DNA of 64,000 nucleotides from Desulfobaccales bacterium (GCA_041648175.1 JBAZPO010000008.1:123480-187479); one strand, 5' to 3'; positions 54,524 to 63,598 are shown, counted from the first letter of the stretch. Numbers and translations: made by a program. The notes: generated by a model from the sequence alone, not told the origin.

Positions 54524-55903
54524 TTATCCCAGGATTGCCTCTACAAAAGCCTCGGCGTCAAAGGGGCGCAGATCTTCCATGGCCTCTCCCACCCCGATGA
54601 AGAGCAGCGGTATGCCGGTCTCATGGACAACCGCCAGGGCCACACCCCCCTTGGCGGTGCCGTCCATTTTGGTGAGGATAAGGCCAGTGACCCCCACGGC
54701 TTCATGAAATAACCGGGCCTGATTCAAGGCATTCTGCCCGGTGGTGGCGTCCAGGACGAGGAGCACCTCATGAGGCGCGCCGGGAATTTTCTTGGCCGCG
54801 GTACGGTGAATCTTTTTCAACTCCTCCATCAAGTTGACTTTGGTGTGGAGCCGACCAGCGGTGTCCACATAAACCGTATCCACGCCCCGGGCTACAGCTG
54901 CGGCCAGGCCATCGAAGACCACTGCAGCGGGGTCGGCCCCGGTCTTTTGTTTGACCACCGGAGCGCCCACGCGCTCCCCCCAAATTTCCAACTGCTCCAC
55001 CGCCGCGGCCCGGAAAGTATCCCCGGCCACCAGCATGGGGGTCAGCCCCAGGTGGCGGTCCCGGTAGGCCAGCTTGGCCAGGCTGGTAGTTTTGCCCACC
55101 CCATTGACTCCCACCAGCAGCACCACTCGGGGATGGGCGCTCACTTCCTGAAGGGCCGGGGCCGTGAGCAGGGCGAACATCTCGGCCTTGAGCGCGGCTT
55201 TGAGCTTTTCCACATCCGCCAGTTCCCGGCGCTTTAATTTGTCCTGTAACGCCTGGATCAGAAAGAGGCTGGTGTCGACTCCCAGGTCGGCGGTAATCAG
55301 CAATTCTTCAAGTTCATCTAAAAGTTCGGCGTCGACAACCTTGCGACCCCTGAATAGCCGGTCCAGCCTGCCGCTGAAGGCTTCCCGGGTCCGGTGCAGC
55401 CGTTCCCGGAGGCGCGAAAAGCGCTTGCGGCGAACCACTTCGTTCACTTCCCCGGGAAGTTCCAGGTCCTCGGCTGCTTGAATTTCGGGAGCCACTTCCG
55501 CCGCGAGGGTCTCTTGGGAGATCGGTTTCCCGGCTTCGGGGGTGGCTGGGAGGGGCGACAATATGTCGACTTCTGGGGACGTGAGGGGTTCGGGAGGAAT
55601 CTCGCCAGAAAGTTCGAGCGGGGAGACCGTTTCCTCCGGCGCTAGGACTTCCTCCTGCACTTCCCGGCGCCAGCGGCGAAAAAAGCCGCGGCGTGCAGGC
55701 GTAGACTCAGTCTCGGCTGCCACTTCAGGTTCAAAAAGAGAAACCTCCGGGGCCTTAAGTTCGGGCTCCCCGATCGCCTCGGTCCCGGCTTCGGATAATT
55801 CCACAGGAGCCTCGGGCTCCGGCGCAGTCTCCTCCACGGGAGCTGCTTCGAGCTCCTCCTCCTGGTCTTTATCCTTGCCTTTGCGGCGGAACCAGCGGCG
55901 CAT
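54524..55903 (-). CDS. ftsY: signal recognition particle receptor FtsY
   Basis: GTPase docking SRP-ribosome complexes to the membrane. 459 residues: a 150-residue acidic N-terminal A domain with many Glu/Pro (EEELEAAPVEETAPEPEAP), then the NG domain with G1 LVGVNGVGKTTSLAKLAY, G2 DTFRAAAVEQL, G3 VYVDTAGRLHTKVNLMEEL, G4 LTKMDGTAKGGVAL and G5 FIGVGEAMEDLRPF. Directly after glyS (2-bp gap). Complete. Confidence 0.96.
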   Translation of the reverse strand: MRRWFRRKGKDKDQEEELEAAPVEETAPEPEAPVELSEAGTEAIGEPELKAPEVSLFEPEVAAETESTPARRGFFRRWRREVQEEVLAPEETVSPLELSGEIPPEPLTSPEVDILSPLPATPEAGKPISQETLAAEVAPEIQAAEDLELPGEVNEVVRRKRFSRLRERLHRTREAFSGRLDRLFRGRKVVDAELLDELEELLITADLGVDTSLFLIQALQDKLKRRELADVEKLKAALKAEMFALLTAPALQEVSAHPRVVLLVGVNGVGKTTSLAKLAYRDRHLGLTPMLVAGDTFRAAAVEQLEIWGERVGAPVVKQKTGADPAAVVFDGLAAAVARGVDTVYVDTAGRLHTKVNLMEELKKIHRTAAKKIPGAPHEVLLVLDATTGQNALNQARLFHEAVGVTGLILTKMDGTAKGGVALAVVHETGIPLLFIGVGEAMEDLRPFDAEAFVEAILG

Positions 55904-55905
55904 CG

Positions 55906-57975
55906 CTAGGCCGTGGTAATTTTAGAGAAGTCGGCCATCTTCAGGAAGGTCTGGCTGATGCGGACCAGCAGAGCCAGACGGTTGCGGCGCAGCTTAGGAT
56001 CCTCAGCCATCACCAGGACCTTATCGAAAAAGCAGTCCACCGGTCCCCTGAGTCTGGCCAAAACCCCGCAGACCTCGGAATAATCCCGTTGCTCCAAGGC
56101 CTGAGTCACTTGCTCCTCCATCACTTTCGTGGATTGATAGAGAATGTTCTCTTCCCCATGTTCGAAAAGGGCGGAGTTCACCTCGCCGGGCTCGGCCGCC
56201 TGGGCAATATTGATGACCCGTTTAAAGGCCAGGGCCAGGGAAGGAAACTCCGGGTTCTGGCGGAACTCGTGCAGGGCTCGCACCTTGTCCGCCGCGTCCA
56301 CCACATCCCGCCAGCCCGCGGCCAGAACCGCAGTGATGGTTTCGTGCTCAAAACCTTCCGTCAAAAGGAGATGCTGCAGCCGGGTCTGGAAGAAGTCCAG
56401 GACCTCCAGGGCCGTATCCGCCATATTGCGGCTGATTTTGCCCTTGAGAAGTTCAAGCGCTGCGGCCACGGCTGCCGCCAGATCCAGGTGCAGTTCCTGA
56501 CTGCGGACAATGCGGATGACGGCCAGGGCATGGCGCCTGAGACCATAAGGGTCGGCGGTCCCTGTGGGGCTCAAGCCCACCCCGAAGCAGCCGCAGATAG
56601 TGTCCAGGCGGTCCGCCAGACTTACCAGGGCGCCGATCCGATCCTTAGGCAGCTCATCATCGGCATGACGCGGCAGGTAATGGGTGAACAGGGCCTCCGC
56701 CACTTCCGGAGCCTCACCGGACAGTTTGGCGTACTGACGGCCCATGACCCCTTGCAGGCTGGGGAATTCCCCCACCATTTCCGTGGTGATGTCGGCCTTG
56801 CACAGGGTGGCGGCTCGCTTGACCTGGTCCGTAAGTTCCGGGGCCAGTTGCGCCGCGAGTGCCGCGGCCAGTTCCCGGAAGCGCTCCATCTTCTCATAAG
56901 AGGTTCCCAGGAGAGAGTGAAACATTACGCCTTTCAGGGCGTCCACCCGGTTGGCCAGGGGCACCTTGGCGTCTTCCTGGTAGAAGAACATGGCGTCGGA
57001 AAGCCGGGCCCGGATGACGCGTTCGTGGCCCTGGCGCACCACGTTGGGGTCCCGGGTCAGGGTGTTATTCACCGCAATGAAATGAGGCAGCAAACGGCCG
57101 TCTTGCCCTCTCAAGGAGAAATAGCGCTGGTGCTCCCGCATGGAGGTAATGAGGACCTCGTCGGGCAGGGCCAGAAATTTGTCCTCAAAATTTCCCACCA
57201 CCACGGAAGGATATTCCACCAGGAAGGTGTTTTCCTCCAGCAGCCCGGGATTGGCCACCACCTCGCCCTTAACCCCGGCGGCGGCCTGAGTCAACTCCTG
57301 CTCCAGCAAAGCCCGGCGCGCGGCCGGGTCCACGATGACGTTGGCCGCTTTGAGGGCCGCAACATAGGCCTGACCATCGGCCACCTCCACGGCCTGGGGA
57401 GCTAAAAAGCGATGCCCCCGGGTATCGCCACCGCTGGTCACATCTCCCAGCGCAAAAGGCACCACCGCGCCGCCGTAGCGGGCCAAAATCCAGTGGATGG
57501 GCCGGGCAAAGGTAATGGTCTCGGCGCCCCAGTGCATGGATTTGGGGAAACTCAGCCCCAAAATAAATCCCGGCAGCAGCTCCGGCAGGCGCTCCGCGGT
57601 GGGCCGCCCGGTGGTGCTCTTCTTTATCGCCAGATAGACGCCCCGAGGGGTGTCCACTTCGATGAGGTCGCTTACCGCCACACCTTGCTTCTTGGCAAAA
57701 CCCTGGGCCGCAGGCGTGGGCTTGCCAGCCGCGTCAAAAGCAACGGCTTTTGGGGGGCCGATTTCCTCGGTTGCGACCTCGGCCTGGGCCTCGGCTAGCT
57801 CCCGGGCCACCAGGGCCAAACGTCTGGGGGTGCCATAGGTGAGGATCTCTCCCACACCGATGCGCTCGGCGTCCAACAGCTTGCGGAAAGAGGCAGCCAT
57901 CTCCTCCAACGCCGGCGGGAGAAAACGGGCCGGGATCTCTTCAGTGCCAATCTCCAATAACAATTCTTTCGCCAT
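55906..57975 (-). CDS. glyS: glycyl-tRNA synthetase beta subunit
   Basis: Beta subunit of the bacterial alpha2beta2 GlyRS, needed for tRNA binding. 689 residues: KELLLEIGTEEIPARFLPPAL start, MHWGAETITFARPIHWILA, the EVLITSMREHQRYF segment, an HD-like domain (KRAATLCKADITTEMVGEFPSLQG) and a C-terminal anticodon-binding region (FDKVLVMAEDPKLRRNRLALL). Complete; 35 bp downstream of glyQ. Confidence 0.96.
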   Translation of the reverse strand: MAKELLLEIGTEEIPARFLPPALEEMAASFRKLLDAERIGVGEILTYGTPRRLALVARELAEAQAEVATEEIGPPKAVAFDAAGKPTPAAQGFAKKQGVAVSDLIEVDTPRGVYLAIKKSTTGRPTAERLPELLPGFILGLSFPKSMHWGAETITFARPIHWILARYGGAVVPFALGDVTSGGDTRGHRFLAPQAVEVADGQAYVAALKAANVIVDPAARRALLEQELTQAAAGVKGEVVANPGLLEENTFLVEYPSVVVGNFEDKFLALPDEVLITSMREHQRYFSLRGQDGRLLPHFIAVNNTLTRDPNVVRQGHERVIRARLSDAMFFYQEDAKVPLANRVDALKGVMFHSLLGTSYEKMERFRELAAALAAQLAPELTDQVKRAATLCKADITTEMVGEFPSLQGVMGRQYAKLSGEAPEVAEALFTHYLPRHADDELPKDRIGALVSLADRLDTICGCFGVGLSPTGTADPYGLRRHALAVIRIVRSQELHLDLAAAVAAALELLKGKISRNMADTALEVLDFFQTRLQHLLLTEGFEHETITAVLAAGWRDVVDAADKVRALHEFRQNPEFPSLALAFKRVINIAQAAEPGEVNSALFEHGEENILYQSTKVMEEQVTQALEQRDYSEVCGVLARLRGPVDCFFDKVLVMAEDPKLRRNRLALLVRISQTFLKMADFSKITTA

Positions 57976-58010
57976 GGTGATCCTCGTGTGACTTAAGCGA
58001 TAGCTGGAAG

Positions 58011-58880
58011 TTACTTTTTCAGCAACGGAAAGCCCATTTCTTCCCGTTGTTTCAGATAGCCTTCGGCGCAGAGGCGGGCCAGTTGCCGCACCCGGCCGAT
58101 GAGGCTGCTGCGCTCGGCCACGCTGATGGCGCCCCGGGCATTCAGAAGATTAAAAGTATGGGAACATTTCAGGCAGTAATCGTAGGCCGGTAGCACCAGG
58201 TTCAGGCCGATAATGCGCAAGGCTTCGACTTCGTACATATCGAAAAGGCGAAAGAGCATATCCACGTCGGCTTGCTCGAAATTATAGATGGAGTGCTCCA
58301 CTTCGCCCCGATGGTGCACGTCGCCGTATTTGACGCCTTTAGTCCATTCCAGGTCGTAGACGCTGGCCTTTTTCTGGATATACATGGCGATGCGCTCCGG
58401 GCCGTAGGTCAACTCGACGCTCACCGGGTACAGGTCGATGGAGCCCGCCTGTTGGAAGTAGGTGAACTGGGTGATTTCCATGCCGTCCAGCCACACCTCC
58501 CAGCCGAGACCCCAGGCTCCCAGGGTGGGGGACTCCCAGTCGTCTTCCACAAAGCGGATATCATGGTCCAGGGGATCGAGCCCCAGGGCCCGCAAGCTAT
58601 CGAGATAGAGTTCCTGGATATTTTTCGGAGAGGGTTTCAGGATCACCTGGTACTGGTAGTAATGTTGCAGGCGGTTGGGGTTCTCGCCGTAGCGCCCGTC
58701 AGTGGGCCGACGGCTCGGCTCCACATAGGCCACGTTCCAGGGTTCCGGCCCCAGGACCCGAAGCAGGGTGGCGGGGTTAAAGGTGCCGGCCCCGACCTCG
58801 ATGTCGTACGGTTGTTGGATGACGCAGCCCCGGTCGGCCCAGAAGCGCTGCAGGGTCATCAACAGTTCCTGAAAAGTCAT
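58011..58880 (-). CDS. glyQ: glycyl-tRNA synthetase alpha subunit
   Basis: Catalytic subunit (class II) of the two-subunit GlyRS. 289 residues: LQRFWADRGCVIQQPYDIEVGAGTFNPATLLR (motif area), YVEPSRRPTDGRYGENPNRLQ, FVEDDWESPTLGAWGLGWEVWLDG and YFQQAGSIDLYPVSVELTYGPERI. Starts ATG 58880. First gene of the glyQ-glyS-ftsY operon. Confidence 0.97.
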   Translation of the reverse strand: MTFQELLMTLQRFWADRGCVIQQPYDIEVGAGTFNPATLLRVLGPEPWNVAYVEPSRRPTDGRYGENPNRLQHYYQYQVILKPSPKNIQELYLDSLRALGLDPLDHDIRFVEDDWESPTLGAWGLGWEVWLDGMEITQFTYFQQAGSIDLYPVSVELTYGPERIAMYIQKKASVYDLEWTKGVKYGDVHHRGEVEHSIYNFEQADVDMLFRLFDMYEVEALRIIGLNLVLPAYDYCLKCSHTFNLLNARGAISVAERSSLIGRVRQLARLCAEGYLKQREEMGFPLLKK

Positions 58881-59096
58881 CCCGCCTCTCCTTTAAGGAA
58901 AAAATATCTGTACAATCTAACGTGTTAGACTCCATCTTGTCAAGGTTTTCACCGGGAGCCCCCGAGCGCCGAGGCCGGCATTTTTCATGCCCTGAAGAGA
59001 CGTGCTCCCCGATAGCTGCCTGAAGAACTCACTGGGGAAGGGGGAGGAATGATCAAGATAAAGTCCAGCTTTTTTTGGCCGGAGCTTTTTCCGCTC

Positions 59097-59125
59097 TTGA
59101 CGCGGCGTGCATCGCAGGTTATATG
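59097..59125 (+). promoter_or_regulatory. promoter of the tRNA-Val gene
   Basis: TTGACG (59097-59102), 17-bp spacer, TATATG (59120-59125); the mature tRNA begins 17 bp later. Good consensus match in the right place. Confidence 0.6.
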
Positions 59126-59141
59126 AGAACTATCACCCTAC

Positions 59142-59216
59142 AGGCACGTAGCTCAGGGGGAGAGCACTACCTTGACGCGGTAGGGGTCAGGGGTTCAAAT
59201 CCCCTCGTGCCTACCA
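59142..59216 (+). tRNA. tRNA-Val (anticodon GAC)
   Basis: 75 nt with CCA encoded. Acceptor AGGCACG/CGTGCCT, D arm GCTC-AGGGGGA-GAGC, anticodon arm CTACC-TTGACGC-GGTAG (anticodon GAC), T arm AGGGG-TTCAAAT-CCCCT. All stems pair. It reads the Val codon GUC. Confidence 0.95.
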
Positions 59217-59226
59217 GATATATCAA

Positions 59227-59257
59227 GGGGTTACGGTCGAGGCCGTAACCCCTTTTT
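59227..59257 (+). terminator. terminator of tRNA-Val
   Basis: GGGGTTACGG, a 6-nt loop, CCGTAACCCC, then TTTTT. Perfect 10-bp stem 10 bp after the tRNA. Confidence 0.9.
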
Positions 59258-59300
59258 GCTTTTATCGTTTATTTGTAACACGGTGGGGGATGAGATAACC

Positions 59301-59378
59301 TGGTCGGGACGGGCGGATTCGAACCGCCGGCTTCCTGCTCCCAAAGCAGGCGCGCTAACCAGGCTGCGCTACGTCCCG
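59301..59378 (-). tRNA. tRNA-Pro (anticodon TGG)
   Basis: 78 nt including CCA at its 3' end. Acceptor CGGGACG/CGTCCCG, D arm GCGC-AGCCTGGTTA-GCGC, anticodon arm CCTGC-TTTGGGA-GCAGG (anticodon TGG), T arm GGCGG-TTCGAAT-CCGCC. All stems pair. Its 5' end is 34 bp from the stop codon of a phage-type integrase gene, so it or the adjacent tRNA-Val may mark the integration site. Confidence 0.95.
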
Positions 59379-59412
59379 AAGTTTTCGGTTGTGCCTTTTC
59401 GTGGGGTTTACT

Positions 59413-60408
59413 CTAAAAATCACCTTCAAGGCTCTCCATAACCTGCCTTAACCCCTGATCTTCAACCTGCAAATATTTCTCCGTGGTCTGCTTGTTTTGG
59501 TGCCGAAGTAAGCGGCTCACTTTCGCCATGCTCCATTTCTTCTCATCGAACAGTCGGGAGGCCACATAGTGCCGGATAGCGTGAAAGCCGTAGAGCTGCA
59601 CTCCGGCCTGGGCGCAAATAGTCCGCATGATCTTGGGGCGGCGGTTATATCGTCCCCCGGTGACTCGGTTATAGAACACCCATTCGTCTTGTTTCCGGCC
59701 CTGCCAGAGTCCCCACAGCGTATCATAAAGCACTTGGTTCATAAAGATGATATCTGATTCCCATTCCCCCCCCATGCGCTTCCTGGTCCAAAGAATGACC
59801 GTCCGGTCGGTAAAGTTCACATCTGACCATCTCAGGCGCAAGGCTTCATCCAGGCGTGCCAGGGTGTGGTACAGCACCAGGATAAAGGGCCGGTATTCCC
59901 CTGCGGCCAGGATGATCTTGCTCATTTCCTCTTGCGTAGGGATTTCCCGGTGGTACTTTGGCTCCGGCATTTTTTCCAGCCAATCACAGAGGTTTTCCGG
60001 TATAAGGCGGCGGCGATAGGCCCAATGGAACAGGGCGCAGAGGTCTTTGCGATGACGGTTATAATTGATGTTCCCCTGTCGGGTCTTGAGATAGGATTCG
60101 ATAATAGGGATGGTGATTTTTTCGGCCGGCAGGGTCCCGCAGTGCTCTAAGAATTGCCGGTAGACGCTGGCTTTGTATTTGTAGGTTTTCGGGACGAACT
60201 TTCTTTCGGCATAATCCAGATAAAGGTTGGCCAATTCTTTAAAGTCCATGCCTTCCGGGGTCTTGGGCTTCTTGACTTCCTTCCGCTTTTCCTCTCGGGC
60301 GGTCCTGGCCTCCCCCTTGGTTTTGTAGCCGTAGCCGGTGAACCGTTCCTTGTTGTGCTCGAACTCCCAGCGCCACAGCCCCGTCCTGTTGTCTCTGAAT
60401 AAACTCAT
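59413..60408 (-). CDS. phage-type tyrosine integrase
   Basis: 331 residues from ATG 60408 (GGGAG upstream; the open frame extends to 60498 but that part overlaps the HTH gene). N-terminal arm-binding domain (LWRWEFEHNKERFTGYGYKTKGEARTAREE starts it), a core-binding domain, then the catalytic domain with Arg in YHTLARLDEALRLRW, HAIRH, RHQNK and the Tyr nucleophile in TTEKYLQVE. It lies next to tRNA-Pro, the typical place for an integrase with a tRNA attachment site. Confidence 0.93.
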   Translation of the reverse strand: MSLFRDNRTGLWRWEFEHNKERFTGYGYKTKGEARTAREEKRKEVKKPKTPEGMDFKELANLYLDYAERKFVPKTYKYKASVYRQFLEHCGTLPAEKITIPIIESYLKTRQGNINYNRHRKDLCALFHWAYRRRLIPENLCDWLEKMPEPKYHREIPTQEEMSKIILAAGEYRPFILVLYHTLARLDEALRLRWSDVNFTDRTVILWTRKRMGGEWESDIIFMNQVLYDTLWGLWQGRKQDEWVFYNRVTGGRYNRRPKIMRTICAQAGVQLYGFHAIRHYVASRLFDEKKWSMAKVSRLLRHQNKQTTEKYLQVEDQGLRQVMESLEGDF

Positions 60409-60556
60409 GTACCGCTCCCAACTCCCAGCGCCAGCCGCGGGCGCCTGGAATCCTGATCCCACACACGCGATAATACCTGTCAACCGATCTGGGGTCAATA
60501 CCCAGGTATTCAGCCAGGGTTTCGCGGGTCAAGAGTCGGGCGCTCTGGTCAATCAT
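60239..60556 (-). CDS. excisionase-like HTH protein overlapping the integrase start
   Basis: 105 residues. The first 55 form a helix-turn-helix of the MerR/excisionase type (LLTRETLAEYLGIDPRSVDRYY, then IRIPGARGWRWELGAVHEFI). The remaining part is Gln/Gly-rich, of low complexity, and lies in another frame over the first 170 bp of the integrase gene, so only the N-terminal half is likely to be a folded domain. Excisionases beside integrases control excision. Alternatively a frameshift joins the two. Confidence 0.6.
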   Translation of the reverse strand: MIDQSARLLTRETLAEYLGIDPRSVDRYYRVCGIRIPGARGWRWELGAVHEFIQRQQDGAVALGVRAQQGTVHRLRLQNQGGGQDRPRGKAEGSQEAQDPGRHGL

Positions 60557-60599
60557 AATTTACAAGCTTTCGGCGGCTTGGGGGATGGTGGGGAGGTGA

Positions 60600-61355
60600 T
60601 CAATACTGAGCCGCCTCATAACCCCGACCCTCACTGTCGCTCACAGTCGGCATCTGGCCGTCGGTCAAAAGAGAGATGAGCCATTCCTTATCGACCTTCC
60701 GGAAGTCAACGAAATTGGGGTAATTGACGATGAACTCCTTGATATTCGAGTCCTTGATAAACCACTCATCGCCACCTTGCTGCGGGGTCCTCAGCGTGCC
60801 CCGCTTTTTGGTCTGGAGATAACCCTTCTCGATCCAGCGAGTGACGGTCTTGGTATCCACTCCGAAGCACAGGGCCAGAGTGGTGGCCGGTTGGCCCTTG
60901 AGGTTCTGGGTAAAGCGCTGGCGCTTGCGTTTCAGGACGATACCAACCTCTGACCTGGTGTATCCTGCCGCCTTGAGGTGGCGCCGGATCACCGCCGGGC
61001 AGCAATGGGCTTTCTGCTCCAGGATGCGCAATTCCGGCTCCGTCCAGTTGGGCTCTTTCTTCTGGACCGCCACCAGGCCTTGAGCTTGAGCATATTTGGT
61101 GACTTTCCAGCGGGGTAGGTTGAGGCGTTGCGCCAGGTCCCGGATCTGGCCTTTACCGGTGCTCCCCTCATATGCCCGCTTGATCTGTTCGTGCATTAAG
61201 GGGGTGATGACATGACGCACCGGCTTGAGGGACCGCCCTGACAGGCCCTTGACCTTACAGATATTACAGCAGAACCGGGGCGGGCCTTGTTTTGCCGTCC
61301 GATAGGCGGTCTTGGGCTGCTGGCAGGTTTCGCAGATGAAGCCGTATCGGGGCAT
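60600..61355 (-). CDS. zinc-finger and HTH DNA-binding protein of mobile-element type
   Basis: 251 residues. N-terminal zinc ribbon (CETCQQPKTAYRT then RFCCNICKVKG; Cys 8, 11, 29 or 30, 33). Then three HTH-like segments: IRDLAQRLNLPRWKVTKYAQAQGL, CCPAVIRRHLKAAGYTRSEVGIVL and TLALCFGVDTKTVTRWIEKGYL. The C-terminus has a hydrophobic-acid pattern (EFIVNYPNFVDFRKVDKEWL). Probably a DNA-binding regulator or replication helper of the element; no named family. Starts 3 bp after the ParB-like gene. Confidence 0.6.
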   Translation of the reverse strand: MPRYGFICETCQQPKTAYRTAKQGPPRFCCNICKVKGLSGRSLKPVRHVITPLMHEQIKRAYEGSTGKGQIRDLAQRLNLPRWKVTKYAQAQGLVAVQKKEPNWTEPELRILEQKAHCCPAVIRRHLKAAGYTRSEVGIVLKRKRQRFTQNLKGQPATTLALCFGVDTKTVTRWIEKGYLQTKKRGTLRTPQQGGDEWFIKDSNIKEFIVNYPNFVDFRKVDKEWLISLLTDGQMPTVSDSEGRGYEAAQY

Positions 61356-61358
61356 GGC

Positions 61359-63131
61359 TTACCTCAACTCGCCATTCGCCTGTAGTTTCGGTCGGTCGGC
61401 GATTTCTTTTGGCAGCCTGCCATGGAGATCCACACCGCATTGCAGGATGAGCTCCACCAGGCGGGGCTTCTTGGTAGCAGCCAATTGCTCCGGAGTCAAG
61501 GCAGTCGAAAAGCCAAGCTTAATCATCCCATCCTTAAACTCGGGAGTTTGCCAGAGGCCGGAGTCATGGACGATGAACCGCACCAGTTCCGCCTTGGTTT
61601 TCTTTTCCAGATATCCCTCGGTGACCTGGAACCTGGTCCAGTCGATATCCAGGAATTCGGCCAGGGCCTGGCGGTCGGCGTCGGTAAAGGAAATTTCGGA
61701 GCGGAAGCGGCCGGCACCATAGCCGGTCCCCAAAGCGATCTTGGCCAGAGCAATGGCCATCAGGAATTCGGCCTGCAGGCCGGATTGCGTCTTCACCAGC
61801 TCCAGGAGCCGGGGGAAAGAAAGATAGCCCGCGGTTTCCCATTCTGCTTTTTTCGGCGGTTCTACCCCCAACTGTTGACAGAACCAGGTGCTGAGCTCCC
61901 GGGTGGAATAGACAAAGGTGGCCAGGGCCAGTCGCAGGCGCCGCGGGTCCTGGCTATCCAGACGATCCATGAGCAGGGGGATTTCCTCTTTATAGAATTC
62001 CTGCCGGAAATATTCGCCATGCCAGTCGACCCGGGGAGTATCGGGATTGACCTTTGTGTCCTTCTGGTTGCCCTTCTTTTTCTGAGCTCCGGCCGCCTTC
62101 ACTTCGGCATAGCAGGTGCTCTTTCCCAGACAGACCTGGCTCTTGGAAGAGTAAATACTTTCGCCATTCAGACGTATGATGGTGGCATAGTGTTGACAGG
62201 AAAGACACTTTTCGGCGGGTGGCGGAGAGTCTCCAAATGAAAAGGAGCCGGTCTGTTTGGTGTCATATTCACCAATCAAAGCAGTGCGAGTGCCGAATTT
62301 GTTGGCCTTGCTGGTAGCCCAATTCGCATCATGCCAGGCCTGCTGCTTTTTGTGGAAACATGCTTCATCGAGGCATTTGGTCTTTTCTTTTTCACCACCA
62401 AAAAGCCGGAGTTGGCAGTCGGTATTTTTAAGGCACGCCTTACATTCGGTTTTATCAAACCTGCCGGAGTGGAGAGGGATGGCCAACTGGTCAACTCTAT
62501 CCTTTAACCGCCAGACGGGCAGGTCCTGGCTTTTTACCTGCCAGGTGGCCAGGTCCTTCATAAAGGAGGCAACCTTGTCATTATCACCCAAACGCAAGAG
62601 CTGCTCCATGTGGCCGACGTGCCAGGTGCCGGCGCGCCAGAGCTCCAGGGCTGCTTCCGGGAGCTCCAGAATTTTAAGGCGCTTGCGGATATAGCGGTCG
62701 GAGACGGAGAGCTTTTCCGAGAGAATCTTAACGGCCGACTCGCCGTAGCGCTCGCTGCAGGTCCGGAAGAACTCCGCCTCTTCGATATCGGAAAAACCTT
62801 CCCGCTGAAGATTTTCGATGCCCGAGGAGATCATGGCCTGCTCTTCGGTCATCTCCCGGATAAAAGTTTTAAGTGAAAAATGGGCCGCGTCGACCTTGGC
62901 AGCCAAAAGCTGCTTTGCGGCATAGCGCCGGTGGCCCCAGACCAGTTCGTACTTTATCGGGGGCCCGGCCTCGATCGGCCGCACCAGCGCAGGCGCCTGC
63001 TGGCCCTCGATCCTGATGCTTTCCGCCAGGTCCCTGACCTTCTCAGGGATCATCCGGGAAGGTGGGTTCCAGGGCGCCGGGCGGATCTGGTCGAGAGGTA
63101 TTTCATGGACATGGTTGTCGCTGGGGCTCAT
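61359..63131 (-). CDS. large ParB-domain protein with cysteine clusters
   Basis: 590 residues. N-terminal ParB/Srx domain (IPLDQIRPAPWNP, ELVWGHRRYAAKQLLAA with the ParB box at about 66-72), then the helical KorB/HTH part (TEEQAMISSGIENLQREGFSDIEEAEFF, LSVSDRYIRKRLKILELPEAAL). Unlike chromosomal ParB, it goes on for 380 more residues. Two cysteine groups follow: ECKACLKNTDC with KCLDEACFHKKQQ (about 230-265) and EKCLSCQHY with QVCLGKSTCYAEV (about 315-350), likely zinc or Fe-S sites. The rest is mixed helical. No ParA gene is adjacent in the window. It overlaps the ASCH gene by 4 bp (ATGA). Confidence 0.8.
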   Translation of the reverse strand: MSPSDNHVHEIPLDQIRPAPWNPPSRMIPEKVRDLAESIRIEGQQAPALVRPIEAGPPIKYELVWGHRRYAAKQLLAAKVDAAHFSLKTFIREMTEEQAMISSGIENLQREGFSDIEEAEFFRTCSERYGESAVKILSEKLSVSDRYIRKRLKILELPEAALELWRAGTWHVGHMEQLLRLGDNDKVASFMKDLATWQVKSQDLPVWRLKDRVDQLAIPLHSGRFDKTECKACLKNTDCQLRLFGGEKEKTKCLDEACFHKKQQAWHDANWATSKANKFGTRTALIGEYDTKQTGSFSFGDSPPPAEKCLSCQHYATIIRLNGESIYSSKSQVCLGKSTCYAEVKAAGAQKKKGNQKDTKVNPDTPRVDWHGEYFRQEFYKEEIPLLMDRLDSQDPRRLRLALATFVYSTRELSTWFCQQLGVEPPKKAEWETAGYLSFPRLLELVKTQSGLQAEFLMAIALAKIALGTGYGAGRFRSEISFTDADRQALAEFLDIDWTRFQVTEGYLEKKTKAELVRFIVHDSGLWQTPEFKDGMIKLGFSTALTPEQLAATKKPRLVELILQCGVDLHGRLPKEIADRPKLQANGELR

Positions 63132-63598
63132 GCGGCTAAATCCTCCGGAATTTCAATCTTGAAAAGACCCTGGCGCCCCTTGACCGGAAACGGCTCAATG
63201 GCCCGGACGTTTTCCAGTTTCCAGGCGTAGCGGCCAGAAGAAAAGTCGCCAAAGGTTGCTTCAAGTCCTATCCAATCGGTTTGATATTGAAATGTTGGAA
63301 TGCAGGCTGTTAATTGAGCAATCGCAACGGCTTTACCAAAAGGAAGGAACCATGAAGGAATCCATTGTTGTAAATTGTCACCCGGCACACCGGCATCAAA
63401 TAAAGGCTCAAGGGCTTTTACAAATTTAGGCTGAATTAATAGTTCTTTAAGAGCCTTTTCCGACAGGCCCCCTTGCGCAGCACAAATTAGCAGCGGCCCT
63501 CGGTAATCAGTTTTCCAAGACCGCGTTTCATACTGCTTGGCCCCGACCGCAATCAACGAGGCCCACGGCTGCCAAAGTGATAAAGCTTTGATTTTCAA
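63128..63598 (-). CDS. ASCH domain protein
   Basis: 156 residues from TTG 63598, which has AAAGGAG 6 bp upstream (an ATG at 63625 is possible, with no RBS). The ASCH fold is seen in IKALSLWQPWASLIAVGAKQYETRSWKTDYRGPLLICAA and FGDFSSGRYAWKLENV. ASCH domains are RNA-binding PUA relatives; the SLWQPWAxLI version is common in phages. Stop overlaps the ParB start as ATGA, indicating coupled translation. Confidence 0.85.
   Translation of the reverse strand: MKIKALSLWQPWASLIAVGAKQYETRSWKTDYRGPLLICAAQGGLSEKALKELLIQPKFVKALEPLFDAGVPGDNLQQWIPSWFLPFGKAVAIAQLTACIPTFQYQTDWIGLEATFGDFSSGRYAWKLENVRAIEPFPVKGRQGLFKIEIPEDLAA

Noticed and set aside
56089..57405. 438-codon plus-strand open frame opposite glyS
   Set aside because: Antisense shadow of glyS, His/Gly/Gln-rich composition typical of mirror frames, no recognisable motif.
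59224..59257. Hairpin after tRNA-Val considered as an att core
   Set aside because: It is a textbook terminator with a T-run; nothing suggests recombination there.
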